A stretch of 24,387 bases of DNA from JBJFGR01 sp051892875 (GTDB lineage: Bacteria; Pseudomonadota; Gammaproteobacteria; Enterobacterales; Succinivibrionaceae), in contig JBJFGR010000013.1 of assembly GCA_051892875.1 (NCBI GenBank), positions 1 to 24,387 on the forward strand, written 5' to 3'. Position numbers and translations under genes: made by a program. The notes beneath the pieces were generated by a model. The model worked only from the letters and a program-made list of their open reading frames with translations, ran no database searches and was not told the origin of the DNA. Shown one piece after another: positions 1 through 8,597 of this stretch (position 1 is the stretch's first letter; each line of letters opens with the position of its first letter).

Positions 1-144
1 AATGCGTTCAAGGTTGTATCGTCTTGTTCCTCCAGGAGATATACTGTCTGGTTTTAATTTACCTGACCTTTCCCAATTTCTTAAAGTCTGAACATGAACG
101 CCTAATATTTTTGCTGCTTGTCCTATTGAAATAATCTTGTTCAT
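1..144 (-). CDS. IS607-type serine recombinase, N-terminal part (runs off left edge)
   Basis: This is the first 48 codons of a MerR-like helix-turn-helix domain that reads on beyond the window. Residues 8-24 (GQAAKILGVHVQTLRNW) are the recognition-helix region, and PGGTRRY follows, as in IS607-family TnpA. It matches the first 48 residues of the second copy at 10625-11266 at 42 of 48 positions. The similarity continues upstream of the start: the same 11-mer AAACTATTTAT (plus strand) lies at the same 34-base offset from the start codon in both copies. The catalytic domain is not visible here, so neither integrity nor a linked tnpB can be judged. Confidence 0.85.
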   Translation of the reverse strand, partial: MNKIISIGQAAKILGVHVQTLRNWERSGKLKPDSISPGGTRRYNLERI

Positions 145-279
145 AATTCTAAATCTAAAAAATATTTTAGATATTATAAACTATTTATATATTTAATAAA
201 ACTGTTATTTACCCATTTTAGAGGATTACACACATTTAATTTTCCGCCACCTTGTGAGAATCCAAGTTGACGATAAATT
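145..279. other. IS607 upstream end and purA-distal spacer
   Basis: This non-coding stretch lies between the partial recombinase gene and the purA terminator. It holds an AT-only hairpin (arms 153-160 and 165-172) just upstream of the recombinase start, and the 11-mer at 178-188 shared with the other recombinase copy, so the element's end is probably near 190-200. No gene is visible in it. Confidence 0.5.
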
Positions 280-309
280 AAAAAGGATGTTTTTAAAACA
301 TCCTTTTTT
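280..309 (-). terminator. Intrinsic terminator after purA (probably bidirectional)
   Basis: A near-perfect hairpin has arms at 280-293 and 295-308 with a GGATG/CATCC core. It lies 28 bases past the purA stop codon. Both outer ends are A/T runs (A5 on the left, T6 on the right), so it can act in both directions. Confidence 0.8.
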
Positions 310-336
310 CTTATTTTAATTTAACTAATTTGTCGA

Positions 337-1635
337 TTAAACATCAAACGGGTGGCGTAAAACTATTGTTTCACTTCTATCAGGACCTGTTGAAATCACA
401 TCTATTTTAACACCAGCAACTTCTTCCAAACGCTTAATATAATTCTTCGCATTTTCTGGTAATTCATCATAAGATTTTATACCAAATGTTGAAGTCTTCC
501 AACCAGGCATCACTTCATAAACAGGTTCTAACCCAATATAATCATCAGCAGCTAATGGAGAATAATCTATAACTGTACCATCAGCTTTTTTATAAGCTAC
601 ACATAACTTAACTTCATCTAGACCATCTAATACATCTAACTTTGTCAAACATAATCCAGACAGAGAATTAATTTGATTAGAACGTCTCATGGCAACACCA
701 TCAAACCAACCACAACGACGCTTACGACCAGTTACAGAACCAAACTCAGCACCTTTTTCACATAAATAATCGCCGTCTTTATCAAATAATTCAGTTGGAA
801 ATGGCCCCCCACCAACACGAGTTGTATAAGCTTTTACAATACCTATAATATAATCAATATTTCTTGGACCAAATCCAGAACCTGTACTTACACCACCTGC
901 AACTGTATTTGAAGATGTAACATAAGGATATGTACCCTGATCAATATCCAAAAATGTACCTTGAGCACCTTCAAACATAATCTTTTTGCCAGATTCTTTA
1001 GCTTTAGCTAGTAATGATGTAACATCGTGAACCATAGGAAGAATTTCTTTTGCATACTTCTTACAAGATTCTAAAACTTCTTCATAAGATATAGCTTCGA
1101 CACCATAATAATTAACTAAACAGAAATTATGATATTCCATTACAGTCTTTAACTTTTCTGCAAATTCATCCATATTAAATAAATCACCTACGCGCACTGC
1201 ACGTCGAGCAACCTTATCTTCATATGTAGGACCTATACCTCGACCTGTTGTACCTATAGCTTTTTTACCTAATTTAGATTCTCTTGATTTATCTATAGCC
1301 ACGTGGTATGGAAGAATTAGAGGACAAGCTGGACTTATAACCATTCTTGATCTTACTTCGACACCTTTGTCTTCTAGCTCTGTTATTTCTTGTAATAAAG
1401 CTTCAGGAGATACAACAACTCCATTCCCAATCACACAAGTACAGTTAGTTCTTAAAATACCAGATGGGATTAAACGTAACACTTGCTTCTTACCATCAAC
1501 AACTAATGTGTGGCCGGCATTGTGTCCCCCCTGATAACGAACTACATAATCAGCTTCAGCTGTTAACAGATCTACAATTTTACCTTTACCTTCATCACCC
1601 CATTGGGTGCCCAAAACAACTACACTCTGTGCCAT
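337..1635 (-). CDS. purA: Adenylosuccinate synthetase
   Basis: PurA joins IMP and aspartate using GTP to make adenylosuccinate, the first step from IMP to AMP, in the cytosol. The protein carries the GTP-binding N-terminus VVVLGTQWGDEGKGKIVDLL, the GGHNAGHT motif, the IMP-site motif GTTGRGIGPTYEDK, and the C-terminal STGPDR signature. The start is placed at the ATG at 1635 (MAQSVVV), giving 432 residues, the same as E. coli PurA. The frame stays open upstream to a TTG at 1692, but that TTG is part of a TTGACA promoter-like hexamer and the extra 19 residues match nothing in the family. The gene is last in the minus-strand block and is followed by an intrinsic terminator. The Shine-Dalgarno sequence is weak. 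Confidence 0.97.
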   Translation of the reverse strand: MAQSVVVLGTQWGDEGKGKIVDLLTAEADYVVRYQGGHNAGHTLVVDGKKQVLRLIPSGILRTNCTCVIGNGVVVSPEALLQEITELEDKGVEVRSRMVISPACPLILPYHVAIDKSRESKLGKKAIGTTGRGIGPTYEDKVARRAVRVGDLFNMDEFAEKLKTVMEYHNFCLVNYYGVEAISYEEVLESCKKYAKEILPMVHDVTSLLAKAKESGKKIMFEGAQGTFLDIDQGTYPYVTSSNTVAGGVSTGSGFGPRNIDYIIGIVKAYTTRVGGGPFPTELFDKDGDYLCEKGAEFGSVTGRKRRCGWFDGVAMRRSNQINSLSGLCLTKLDVLDGLDEVKLCVAYKKADGTVIDYSPLAADDYIGLEPVYEVMPGWKTSTFGIKSYDELPENAKNYIKRLEEVAGVKIDVISTGPDRSETIVLRHPFDV

Positions 1636-1666
1636 ATCTATATCACTGCTTATTATTAATAAAAAA

Positions 1667-1692
1667 ACTATAGAATTACTCTTACTTGTCAA
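1667..1692 (-). promoter_or_regulatory. Candidate purA promoter
   Basis: On the minus strand there is a perfect -35 hexamer TTGACA (1687-1692) and a TATAGT hexamer (1667-1672). The spacer is only 14 bases, short for sigma-70, so the call is tentative. It lies 32-57 bases upstream of the chosen purA start and downstream of the hairpins that follow hflC, which fits purA having its own transcript. Confidence 0.35.
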
Positions 1693-1727
1693 AGAAGATA
1701 CTAAATTTTATTAGTACATAGTAGCAT

Positions 1728-1760
1728 AAAAAAGAAGTTTACTAAAATAATTTTAGTAAA
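1728..1760 (-). terminator. Hairpin with T-tract between hflC and purA
   Basis: Perfect 11-bp AT-only arms lie at 1738-1748 and 1750-1760. On the minus strand they are followed by CTTCTTTTTT. The stem has almost no G/C, so termination may be weak. Together with the hairpin at 1784-1814 it would reduce read-through from hflC into purA. Confidence 0.45.
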
Positions 1761-1783
1761 AAAATGACGTAACAAATACTATA

Positions 1784-1814
1784 ACTCCGCCATTAATTAA
1801 ATTAATGACGGAGT
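1784..1814 (-). terminator. Long hairpin 11 bases after hflC
   Basis: Arms of 14 bases (1784-1797 and 1801-1814) pair with one mismatch around a 3-base loop, with an ACTCCG/CGGAGT base. There is no T-run directly after it on either strand. It may be a 3'-end stabilising hairpin or a processing site rather than a simple terminator. Confidence 0.4.
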
Positions 1815-1825
1815 ATATACTAAAA

Positions 1826-2755
1826 TTACTTAAACTGTTCTAAGAAATTGTTATTTGTGTCTGTTACAATAATATTTTTTCCATCTGTCATGCTATTTGT
1901 ATATGCATCCATACTTCTTAAAAAATCAAATAATTTTGGATTCTTAGAATAAGAAGAAGCATATATTTGTGTAGCTTTAGCATCTCCATCACCACGAATC
2001 ATTTTTGCATTTCTTTCAGCATCCGCAATAATAATTGCAGCTTGTCTATCTGCATTTGCCCTAATAGCTTCAGCTTCTTGACTACCCTGAGATCTATGCA
2101 ATCTAGCTACAGCACTTCTTTCAGCTCTCATTCTTTGGTAAATAGAATTTGATACTTCTTTTGGTAGATTAATTTGCATCATACGCACATCTATAATTTC
2201 AATACCTAAATCACTAATAGCTGATTTTGAAGTACTAGCTTGAGCATTTTGCATAACCTGATCTCTCTTAGATGTAGATACCTCATCTTCTGTATCTGCC
2301 TTTTTATCGTTATTTTCTGAATTATAACCAGATACAATTTCTTTTATTGTTAATAAACCTATCTGACTTCTCAAACTATTAGTAATTTTATTTCTTAGCA
2401 ATTCTTCTGCCTGATATTTATCACCTTTTGTAGAAGTATAAAATTTTGCAAAATTTACAATCTTCCATTTTACATATGAGTCAATAATTAAATCTTTCTT
2501 TTCTGATGTAACAAATCTATCAGCTGTTGAATTTAATGTCTGAATTCTAGCATCTAATGTTTTTACTTTATCGATAAATGGTATTTTAAAATATGGACCA
2601 GGTTCATAAATTTTTAAGTTACCATCAGAATCTCGTAAAACTTTATCAAATCTAGTTATTAGAACTCTTTCACCTTCTTTTACAATAAACAAAGATTGAT
2701 AAGCAGCTACTACAATAAAAACTACAATTACAATTACAATTTTTGAAAAATTCAT
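1826..2755 (-). CDS. hflC: HflC, SPFH-domain modulator of FtsH
   Basis: HflC forms a large inner-membrane complex with HflK that surrounds and modulates the FtsH protease. The 309-residue protein has one N-terminal membrane segment (about residues 5-20) with an extracytoplasmic remainder. It has the HflC-typical SPFH start (VKEGERVLITRFDKV, PGPYFKIPFIDKV), an Ala/Arg/Glu-rich coiled coil (RSQGSQEAEAIRANADRQAA) and a C-terminal helical part. It is about 25 residues shorter than the E. coli protein, mostly at the C-terminus. It starts 9 bases after hflK with a strong AGGAGGG Shine-Dalgarno, so the two are co-translated. Confidence 0.95.
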   Translation of the reverse strand: MNFSKIVIVIVVFIVVAAYQSLFIVKEGERVLITRFDKVLRDSDGNLKIYEPGPYFKIPFIDKVKTLDARIQTLNSTADRFVTSEKKDLIIDSYVKWKIVNFAKFYTSTKGDKYQAEELLRNKITNSLRSQIGLLTIKEIVSGYNSENNDKKADTEDEVSTSKRDQVMQNAQASTSKSAISDLGIEIIDVRMMQINLPKEVSNSIYQRMRAERSAVARLHRSQGSQEAEAIRANADRQAAIIIADAERNAKMIRGDGDAKATQIYASSYSKNPKLFDFLRSMDAYTNSMTDGKNIIVTDTNNNFLEQFK

Positions 2756-2764
2756 TTTTCCCTC

Positions 2765-3808
2765 CTACTTATTAGAATTTGTAGTCACTATCTTATCTAA
2801 AGGAAGATATATTAATTGATTTGAATTTTGATTATTCACATCAACAATTACTTTAGAACTGCTTTTATAAACTTTTTCCATTGTTTCTAAATATATACGA
2901 CGCTTAGTTATTTCAGGTGAAGCTAAATACTGTGGTAATATTTTTTCAAATCTAGCCACATCCCCCTCAGCTCTAGCAACAACAGATCTACTATAAGCTT
3001 CCGCTTCTTCTTTTAACCTTTTTGCCTTACCTTCAGCTTTTGGTATAACTTCATTTTTATAAGCTTCTGCTTCTCTCTTAAATCTTTGTTCATCTTCTTG
3101 AGCTGCAATGGCATCATCAAATGCAGCTTTTACTTCATCGGGAGCTCTTGCTGGTAAAAAGTTAACATCAACTACAGTAATCCCCATGTTATATTGCTTT
3201 ATAATTGATTCAAGTAATTCCCTAGTCAACTGTCTTACCATTTCTCTTCCATTCGTTAATACGTCATCCATTGAAGTATGACCAATAACATATCTTAAAG
3301 CACTATCTGTTGCTTGAGATAAACTCTCATCTGGATCTCTCACATTGTACAAATAAGCTTCTGGATTAGTAATACGATATTGAACCTCCATTTCAACATT
3401 AACCACATTTTCATCTTTAGTTAACATTGAACCACTTGATTTAGAAGATTGAACTATCTGAACATCTACATTTCTAACATTTTCAAAAACAGGAATTCTC
3501 CAATGTAGACCAGGTTGCTCCACTCTATTCATTTTACCTAAACGCAAAACAACCCCTTGTTCAGCTTCTCTTACTGTGTAAAATCCTAAAATAACATATA
3601 GAGATAAAATTACTATTATCGATACCCATAAAATTCCATTTCCATTATTTGATGATTTATTTTGGTTAAATGGATCTTTATTATCATTTTTACCAAATAA
3701 TTTTTTTAGGAAATCGGTTATATTATCCATATTAAAATCTAAATCACTATTGTTTTTATTTTTTCTTTTCCATGGATCTTTATTATCACTAGGTTCATTC
3801 CAAGACAT
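2765..3808 (-). CDS. hflK: HflK, SPFH-domain modulator of FtsH
   Basis: This is the partner of HflC in the FtsH-HflKC complex at the inner membrane. It has 347 residues: a polar cytoplasmic leader starting MSWNEPSDNKDPW (family-typical), one membrane segment at about residues 59-77, then an SPFH domain (VREAEQGVVLRLGK, PGLHWRIPVFENV). A charged coiled coil follows (AEAYKNEVIPKAEGKAKR). The N-terminal leader is Asn/Asp/Lys-rich rather than Gly-rich as in E. coli, which fits the AT-rich genome. A GGGAGGA Shine-Dalgarno supports the ATG at 3808. It lies 26 bases after hflX in the same operon. Confidence 0.95.
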   Translation of the reverse strand: MSWNEPSDNKDPWKRKNKNNSDLDFNMDNITDFLKKLFGKNDNKDPFNQNKSSNNGNGILWVSIIVILSLYVILGFYTVREAEQGVVLRLGKMNRVEQPGLHWRIPVFENVRNVDVQIVQSSKSSGSMLTKDENVVNVEMEVQYRITNPEAYLYNVRDPDESLSQATDSALRYVIGHTSMDDVLTNGREMVRQLTRELLESIIKQYNMGITVVDVNFLPARAPDEVKAAFDDAIAAQEDEQRFKREAEAYKNEVIPKAEGKAKRLKEEAEAYSRSVVARAEGDVARFEKILPQYLASPEITKRRIYLETMEKVYKSSSKVIVDVNNQNSNQLIYLPLDKIVTTNSNK

Positions 3809-3834
3809 CTATTTCCTCCCATTAAAATTTTAAT

Positions 3835-5169
3835 TTAATATTCACATTCTTCAAAAGTAAAATCTTTTGGCTTTACACAATATTTCTCTAAAATTCCTTT
3901 ATGACGTTTATTTAATTGAGCCAAAGTGATTTTTTTCTGTTTCAATCGCAAAATATTACTGCCATCTTGTGCATAATTACTTTCACAAACAGCCCCAATT
4001 TCATACAACTGACTCACTAGAGATCCACTATTAGAATCCAACGGCAACTTTATTGTAATTTCTATTACACCTTCACTTAAAACCTCACTAATTGCTTTTA
4101 ATAGAAGATCTATTCCTTTTCCAGTCTTTGCACTAATCGACACCCCTACAGGAAAACCGTAACAGTCATATTCTATATGAGGTTCTACCCCATGTATTTT
4201 ATCAATTTTATTATAAACTTTTATTTGAGGAATATCATCAGCATCTATCTGGGTCAATACAGAAGCAACTGAATTCATATTTTCAGACATTCGATCATCA
4301 CTAGAATCCACAACATGTAGCTGAATATCAGCCTCTCTAGTTTCTCGCAATGTTGCTTTAAACGCCGCGACTAAATCGTGAGGCAAATGACGAATAAACC
4401 CAACAGTATCTGCAAAAATAACTTTTCCAATATTTGGCAATTTTAAAGTTCTTAATGTCGGATCTAATGTTGCAAACAACTGATCTGCTGCATAAACTTC
4501 TGAATTGGTTAATACATTAAATAAAGTTGATTTTCCTGCATTTGTATAACCAACTAAAGAAACTATAGGTAATGAATTTTTTTTACGCGAACTTCCATTT
4601 TGTTCTCGTTGTTTTTCAACTTCTAATAATTGATTCTTTAAATCAATTATACGTTCTTTCAATAACCTTCTATCACTCTCAAGTTGAGTTTCCCCAGGAC
4701 CTCTCATTCCTATACCGCCTCGTTGACGTTCTAAATGAGTCCATCCTCGTACTAATCTTGTTTGCAAATATCGTAACTGAGCTAATTCTACTTGAAGTTT
4801 CCCTTCATTAGTTCTTGCTCTTTGTGCAAAAATATCTAGAATTAAAGAAGTTCTTGAAATTACTTTGCATTTAACAAATGTTTCAAGATTACGCTCTTGC
4901 GAAGGAGATAGATCATGGTTAAATATCACTATTTCAGCTTGTTTATCTGCGACTAAAACTGCTAATTCTTCAGTTTTTCCAGAACCAATGAAAAATCTTG
5001 AATCAGGAACCTTTCTGGCACACGTTAAAACACCTACAATTTCAGCACCAGCTGATAGAGCCAACATTCTGAGTTCTTCTAAGTCCTCACAACCACTTTC
5101 CTCAGAAAACTCAACACTGACAAGGACGGACTTTTCACCGCCCTTATATCTTTCATCAAAATCAAACAA
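3835..5169 (-). CDS. hflX: GTPase HflX, ribosome-splitting factor
   Basis: HflX is a ribosome-associated GTPase that splits stalled or stress-damaged 70S ribosomes. The 444-residue protein has the N-terminal HflX domain (SPSQERNLETF; LDIFAQRARTNEGKLQVELAQL; RGGIGMRGPGETQLE), a helical linker, then the G domain with G1 GYTNAGKST, G3 DTVGFIRHLPHDLVAAFKAT and G4 NKID. The start is a TTG at 5169 (residues MFDFDERYKGG align with the E. coli start MFDRYDAG). The only nearby ATG, at 5180, is out of frame. An AGGAA sequence lies about 11 bases upstream. It follows hfq by 19 bases, the usual hfq-hflX arrangement. Confidence 0.96.
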   Translation of the reverse strand: MFDFDERYKGGEKSVLVSVEFSEESGCEDLEELRMLALSAGAEIVGVLTCARKVPDSRFFIGSGKTEELAVLVADKQAEIVIFNHDLSPSQERNLETFVKCKVISRTSLILDIFAQRARTNEGKLQVELAQLRYLQTRLVRGWTHLERQRGGIGMRGPGETQLESDRRLLKERIIDLKNQLLEVEKQREQNGSSRKKNSLPIVSLVGYTNAGKSTLFNVLTNSEVYAADQLFATLDPTLRTLKLPNIGKVIFADTVGFIRHLPHDLVAAFKATLRETREADIQLHVVDSSDDRMSENMNSVASVLTQIDADDIPQIKVYNKIDKIHGVEPHIEYDCYGFPVGVSISAKTGKGIDLLLKAISEVLSEGVIEITIKLPLDSNSGSLVSQLYEIGAVCESNYAQDGSNILRLKQKKITLAQLNKRHKGILEKYCVKPKDFTFEECEY

Positions 5170-5188
5170 AGCTTAACCATTTCCTAAT

Positions 5189-5449
5189 CTATGAATTTGA
5201 ATCATCACTTGGTGCTGGTTCTTCGTTATCAGGCATTGATATATTCACTGGTTTACTTGGAACAATTGTCGAAATGGCATGCTTGTATACTATTTGACAA
5301 ATATTGTTTTTTAATAAAATAACGAACTGATCAAATGATTCAACTTGACCATTCAACTTTATACCATTAACTAGGTAAATTGATACTTGAATATGTTCTT
5401 TTCTAAGTGCATTTAAAAAAGGATCTTGTAGAGATTGCCCCTTTGACAT
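5189..5449 (-). CDS. hfq: RNA chaperone Hfq
   Basis: Hfq is the hexameric Sm-like RNA chaperone that pairs small RNAs with mRNAs. The core is almost identical to E. coli Hfq: start GQSLQDPFLNALRKE, Sm1 VSIYLVNGIKLNGQVESFDQF, and Sm2 with YKHAIST. At 86 residues it is shorter than the 102-residue E. coli protein. The disordered C-terminal tail is reduced to a short acidic stretch (NEEPAPSDDSNS). Acidic tails of this kind are thought to limit non-specific RNA binding. It has an AAGGAAA Shine-Dalgarno 11 bases before ATG and is preceded by a 185-base gap with a candidate promoter. Confidence 0.98.
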   Translation of the reverse strand: MSKGQSLQDPFLNALRKEHIQVSIYLVNGIKLNGQVESFDQFVILLKNNICQIVYKHAISTIVPSKPVNISMPDNEEPAPSDDSNS

Positions 5450-5583
5450 AATAAAATTTTCCTTATTCTTATTTAGTGTATACTATAAAAATATGTTTAC
5501 AAAATTATGTAATTGTTATTTATCTAAATCTTTAAGCATTAATGTTCATCACATCTAAAAAATACAAAAATAAAGACACTGAT

Positions 5584-5613
5584 AGTATACCAAAATTATA
5601 ATATCTTTGAGAA
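5584..5613 (-). promoter_or_regulatory. Candidate hfq promoter (extended -10)
   Basis: On the minus strand, TTCTCA (5608-5613; 4 of 6 to consensus) and TATACT (5584-5589; 5 of 6) are separated by 18 bases. A TGG directly precedes the -10 (extended -10 motif). It lies in the 185-base gap between miaA and hfq, about 135 bases upstream of hfq. This is pattern only. Confidence 0.4.
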
Positions 5614-5634
5614 TGAAATTTTATTTTTTTTGAC

Positions 5635-6570
5635 CTATGAAAAATATTCCACTAATTTTTTTAAAATAATATCCATATTTTTTTTACAATGTGGTTCCAA
5701 ATAGTCTAATTTAGTCTTCCACCCCCTTATCCAAGTCATTTGTCTTTTTGCTAGCTGACATGTTGCTATAACAGATAACTCTCTCATTTTCTCAAATGAA
5801 ATTTCTCCTTCTATATATGACCACATTTGCCTATATCCAACAGAACGCATGGACGGCATATTCAACGATAAATCACCTCTCTGATGCAACTTACGAACTT
5901 CGTTCTCAAAACCATTTTTCAACATTTCATCAAATCTTTTTTCAATTAATGGCTTTATCAATTTTCTTTCTGCATCTGGTAATATCGCAAATTCTTGCAA
6001 ATTTAAAGGATTTTCATATTTTCCTTGTTCAGCAATAATTTGGGTTATACTTTTTCCCGTCATTAAAAATACTTCATAGGCTCTTCCTAATCTTTGAGCA
6101 TCGTTTTCATTAATTCTATTATGCGATTCTACATCGACTTCTAATAACAATTTTCTTAAATAAGGTAGCCCCTTTTCTTCTATTAGGGAATTTACTTGTT
6201 CTCTAACTTCTTTTGAGGAATTAGGTAACGGTGATAGTCCATCTGTAATCGATTTAAAATAAAGCATGGTACCGCCAACTAATATAGGCACATGACCTCT
6301 TTCAACTATTTCATGAACAAGATTTATAGCATCTTTTCTAAAAGAAGCAACACTATAGGATTCTTTCGGATCTAAAATATCTATCAAATGATGGACAACC
6401 CCATCTTGTTCTTCTCTTGTAGGTTTCGCCGTTCCAATATCCATTCCCTTATATATTAAAGCAGAATCCACACTAATAATTTCACCATTAATTTCTTTTG
6501 CCAACTTTATTCCTAAAGATGTTTTACCTGAAGCCGTAGGCCCCATAATAGATATTGCTAATGGCTTCAT
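5635..6570 (-). CDS. miaA: tRNA dimethylallyltransferase MiaA
   Basis: MiaA transfers a dimethylallyl group to A37 of tRNAs that read codons starting with U, improving decoding. The 311-residue protein (E. coli 316) shows the P-loop GPTASGKTSLGIKLA, the substrate motif ISVDSALIYKGMDIGTAKP, HHLIDILDP, LVGGTMLYFKSI, and the C-terminal RQMTWIRGW. Its ATG overlaps the mutL stop codon by four bases (ATGA), so translation is coupled, as in many relatives. It is followed by a gap carrying the hfq promoter region. Confidence 0.97.
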   Translation of the reverse strand: MKPLAISIMGPTASGKTSLGIKLAKEINGEIISVDSALIYKGMDIGTAKPTREEQDGVVHHLIDILDPKESYSVASFRKDAINLVHEIVERGHVPILVGGTMLYFKSITDGLSPLPNSSKEVREQVNSLIEEKGLPYLRKLLLEVDVESHNRINENDAQRLGRAYEVFLMTGKSITQIIAEQGKYENPLNLQEFAILPDAERKLIKPLIEKRFDEMLKNGFENEVRKLHQRGDLSLNMPSMRSVGYRQMWSYIEGEISFEKMRELSVIATCQLAKRQMTWIRGWKTKLDYLEPHCKKNMDIILKKLVEYFS

Positions 6571-8597
6571 ACAAATATATCCTTAATAACTTGTGACCAA
6601 TTAATTTCTTTTATAGCATGATTATACTCTTTAATATATTCACAAAATAATTTAGACGTTGGGAACAATCTTTGAACCATATCTGATGAATAGTACGATG
6701 GTAGTTTCTGTTCACATAAAACATCAACTAAAATAGTCGTTAATTGACGGTCTGTATAATCTATGTCAAGATTCAATTTTGAACATAGCTCTTGCAATAC
6801 TACTATAATATTATTATTTCTTAAAATCTTAGGAACGCTGTACAAATAAACTTTCTTTTCAATTTTTCCAAATTTAAAACCTAAGTTTTCCAATTTTGAA
6901 ATATATTTTTCAATATTTAATAGAGAAACATTCATTTCTGAAATTAGTTCACTATTTTCTAAATAGTTTTCACTAATGAACAATTTAAAAAATTGTTCTC
7001 TATATAAAATTTTACTAATTTCTAATAAATCAACAGCATAATATAAATTATCAACTTCTAAAAAACTGTAATGACCTGTAATAAAAAATATTTTTACAGT
7101 ACCATCAATAGGATATATCTCATATAACCAAGGTTCTATATTTATTTTTTCATTTGAAATAAATTCTTTACTTCTTATACTTGTATTCGTAGTTGTATTC
7201 GTATTTGTATACATATTTGTATATGTATTATTTTTTTCTTGTTCATCAAAATCACTTTTAGGTGAAAAATTAACCATGTTATCTAAAAATGATTTACTTG
7301 CTTCAAAATTCTTTCTACTTATTTGAGTATTTTTTATTTCTAAATTTCTTCTATTCCCAAACATTACACTGTATATATTGTTTGTTTTATTATTTTCTTT
7401 ATCATATGTTTCATTATTTTGTTTGTCATACGTTTTATCAATATATTCCTCATTTAAGGATTTTGATGATTGATCGCTGATATTTTTATCTAATTCTTTA
7501 AAAAAATCATTTTTTACTTCGTCTTTTGCTTCTATTATTTTAAAAGACCCATAGTTATGCCCCGTATTCGGATTTATCGTTTCAACAAATTCTTCTGGTA
7601 AAACTTGTTCAATCCTTCTTAAAGCATTTATCACGCTATTTTGAATAAAATCATGAACAACCCTATTTTCCTGAAAACGAACCTCGTATTTTTGTGGATG
7701 AACATTTATATCTACTTCATAAGGTGGTAATGTTAAAAAACAGACATAAGAAACATTACCTTGATGATCTAATATTTGTTTATAAGCTTCTTTAATAGCA
7801 TGAACTATGGTTTTATCTTTTACTACCCTGTTATTTACAAAAAAATATTGTGTTGGCAATTTTTCCTCAACTAAGGATAAATAACCATTCATGGATAAAC
7901 TATTAAGATTAGTATCTATAGTTGCAATTTCTGAAAAAAACGATTTACCCATTATTGTTGCTAAACGCTTTTTATACAACTCCTCTGCAGAAGCTTCTTT
8001 TAAATCATAAACAGTTTTTCCATTATGCTTTAAAACTAAAGCTACATCTTTTCTACTAAGAGCTAATCTTTTAAACATTTCTTCAATCTGCATAAACTCC
8101 GTTTTTTCACTTCTTAAAAAACGGCGCCTTGCTGGAGTATTGAAAAACAAATCTCGAATCTCTATAGTTGTGCCATCGGGATGTGAAGCAGGAGATATTT
8201 GAGGAATTTGACCTATACCTTCTACAGATACTGAATATGCTAATTCCTGGTTTTTTGGTTTTGAAGTAAGAACTAGTCTAGAAACAGCGGCAATAGAAGC
8301 AAGAGCCTCTCCACGAAATCCCATACTCATAATATTATTTAAATCATCGATACTTGAAATCTTTGATGTAGCATGTCTTTTTAATGCCAAGGCTAATTCA
8401 TCTTTATATATACCACAGCCATTGTCTCTTACCAAAATCTTTGAAGAGCCAGCTCGTTCAATATCAACAATAACTCTAGTTGCTTTAGCATCAAAAGCAT
8501 TTTCTACTAATTCTTTCACAACAGCTGAGGGGCGTTCCACCACCTCTCCTGCTGCAATTTGATTTGCTACTTGTGCAGGTAATTCATGAATTGCCAT
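6567..8597 (-). CDS. mutL: DNA mismatch repair protein MutL
   Basis: MutL is the ATPase that links mismatch recognition by MutS to strand incision. The 676-residue protein has the GHKL ATPase domain (LVENAFDA with the catalytic Glu region, DNGCGI, SMGFRGEALASIAAVSRL, TTIEIRDLFFNTPARRRFLR) in about residues 1-330. The linker (about 345-480) is low-complexity, and a C-terminal dimerisation domain covers about 490-676. There is no DQHA(X)2E(X)4E endonuclease motif in the C-terminal part, which fits a MutH-dependent type of MutL. The linker contains short in-frame tandem repeats. The start overlaps the amiB stop (TAATG). Confidence 0.97.
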   Translation of the reverse strand: MAIHELPAQVANQIAAGEVVERPSAVVKELVENAFDAKATRVIVDIERAGSSKILVRDNGCGIYKDELALALKRHATSKISSIDDLNNIMSMGFRGEALASIAAVSRLVLTSKPKNQELAYSVSVEGIGQIPQISPASHPDGTTIEIRDLFFNTPARRRFLRSEKTEFMQIEEMFKRLALSRKDVALVLKHNGKTVYDLKEASAEELYKKRLATIMGKSFFSEIATIDTNLNSLSMNGYLSLVEEKLPTQYFFVNNRVVKDKTIVHAIKEAYKQILDHQGNVSYVCFLTLPPYEVDINVHPQKYEVRFQENRVVHDFIQNSVINALRRIEQVLPEEFVETINPNTGHNYGSFKIIEAKDEVKNDFFKELDKNISDQSSKSLNEEYIDKTYDKQNNETYDKENNKTNNIYSVMFGNRRNLEIKNTQISRKNFEASKSFLDNMVNFSPKSDFDEQEKNNTYTNMYTNTNTTTNTSIRSKEFISNEKINIEPWLYEIYPIDGTVKIFFITGHYSFLEVDNLYYAVDLLEISKILYREQFFKLFISENYLENSELISEMNVSLLNIEKYISKLENLGFKFGKIEKKVYLYSVPKILRNNNIIVVLQELCSKLNLDIDYTDRQLTTILVDVLCEQKLPSYYSSDMVQRLFPTSKLFCEYIKEYNHAIKEINWSQVIKDIFV
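7181..7228 (-). repeat. 12-bp x 4 tandem repeat inside mutL linker
   Basis: Four adjacent 12-base units occur on the plus strand: TTGTATTCGTAG, TTGTATTCGTAT, TTGTATACATAT and TTGTATATGTAT. Read on the coding strand they give four 4-residue units (NTYT, NMYT, NTNT, TTNT). Because the unit is a multiple of three, copy-number change would not shift the frame. Confidence 0.8.
7384..7431 (-). repeat. 24-bp x 2 tandem repeat inside mutL linker
   Basis: Two imperfect 24-base units (7384-7407 and 7408-7431) encode the protein repeats TYDKENNK and TYDKQNNE. This is a second in-frame repeat in the same linker. Confidence 0.7.

Noticed and set aside
1636..1692. N-terminal extension of purA to a TTG at 1692
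   Set aside because: The extra 19 residues have no family counterpart. The TTG is part of a TTGACA hexamer, and the ATG at 1635 gives exactly the family length.
4865..5176. 103-codon plus-strand open frame opposite hflX
   Set aside because: It lies wholly antisense to the conserved HflX N-terminal domain and resembles no family; it is a shadow of a real gene.
7181..7431. CRISPR-like or phage-variable repeat array
   Set aside because: The repeats are short, adjacent without spacers and in frame inside mutL, so they are coding minisatellites.
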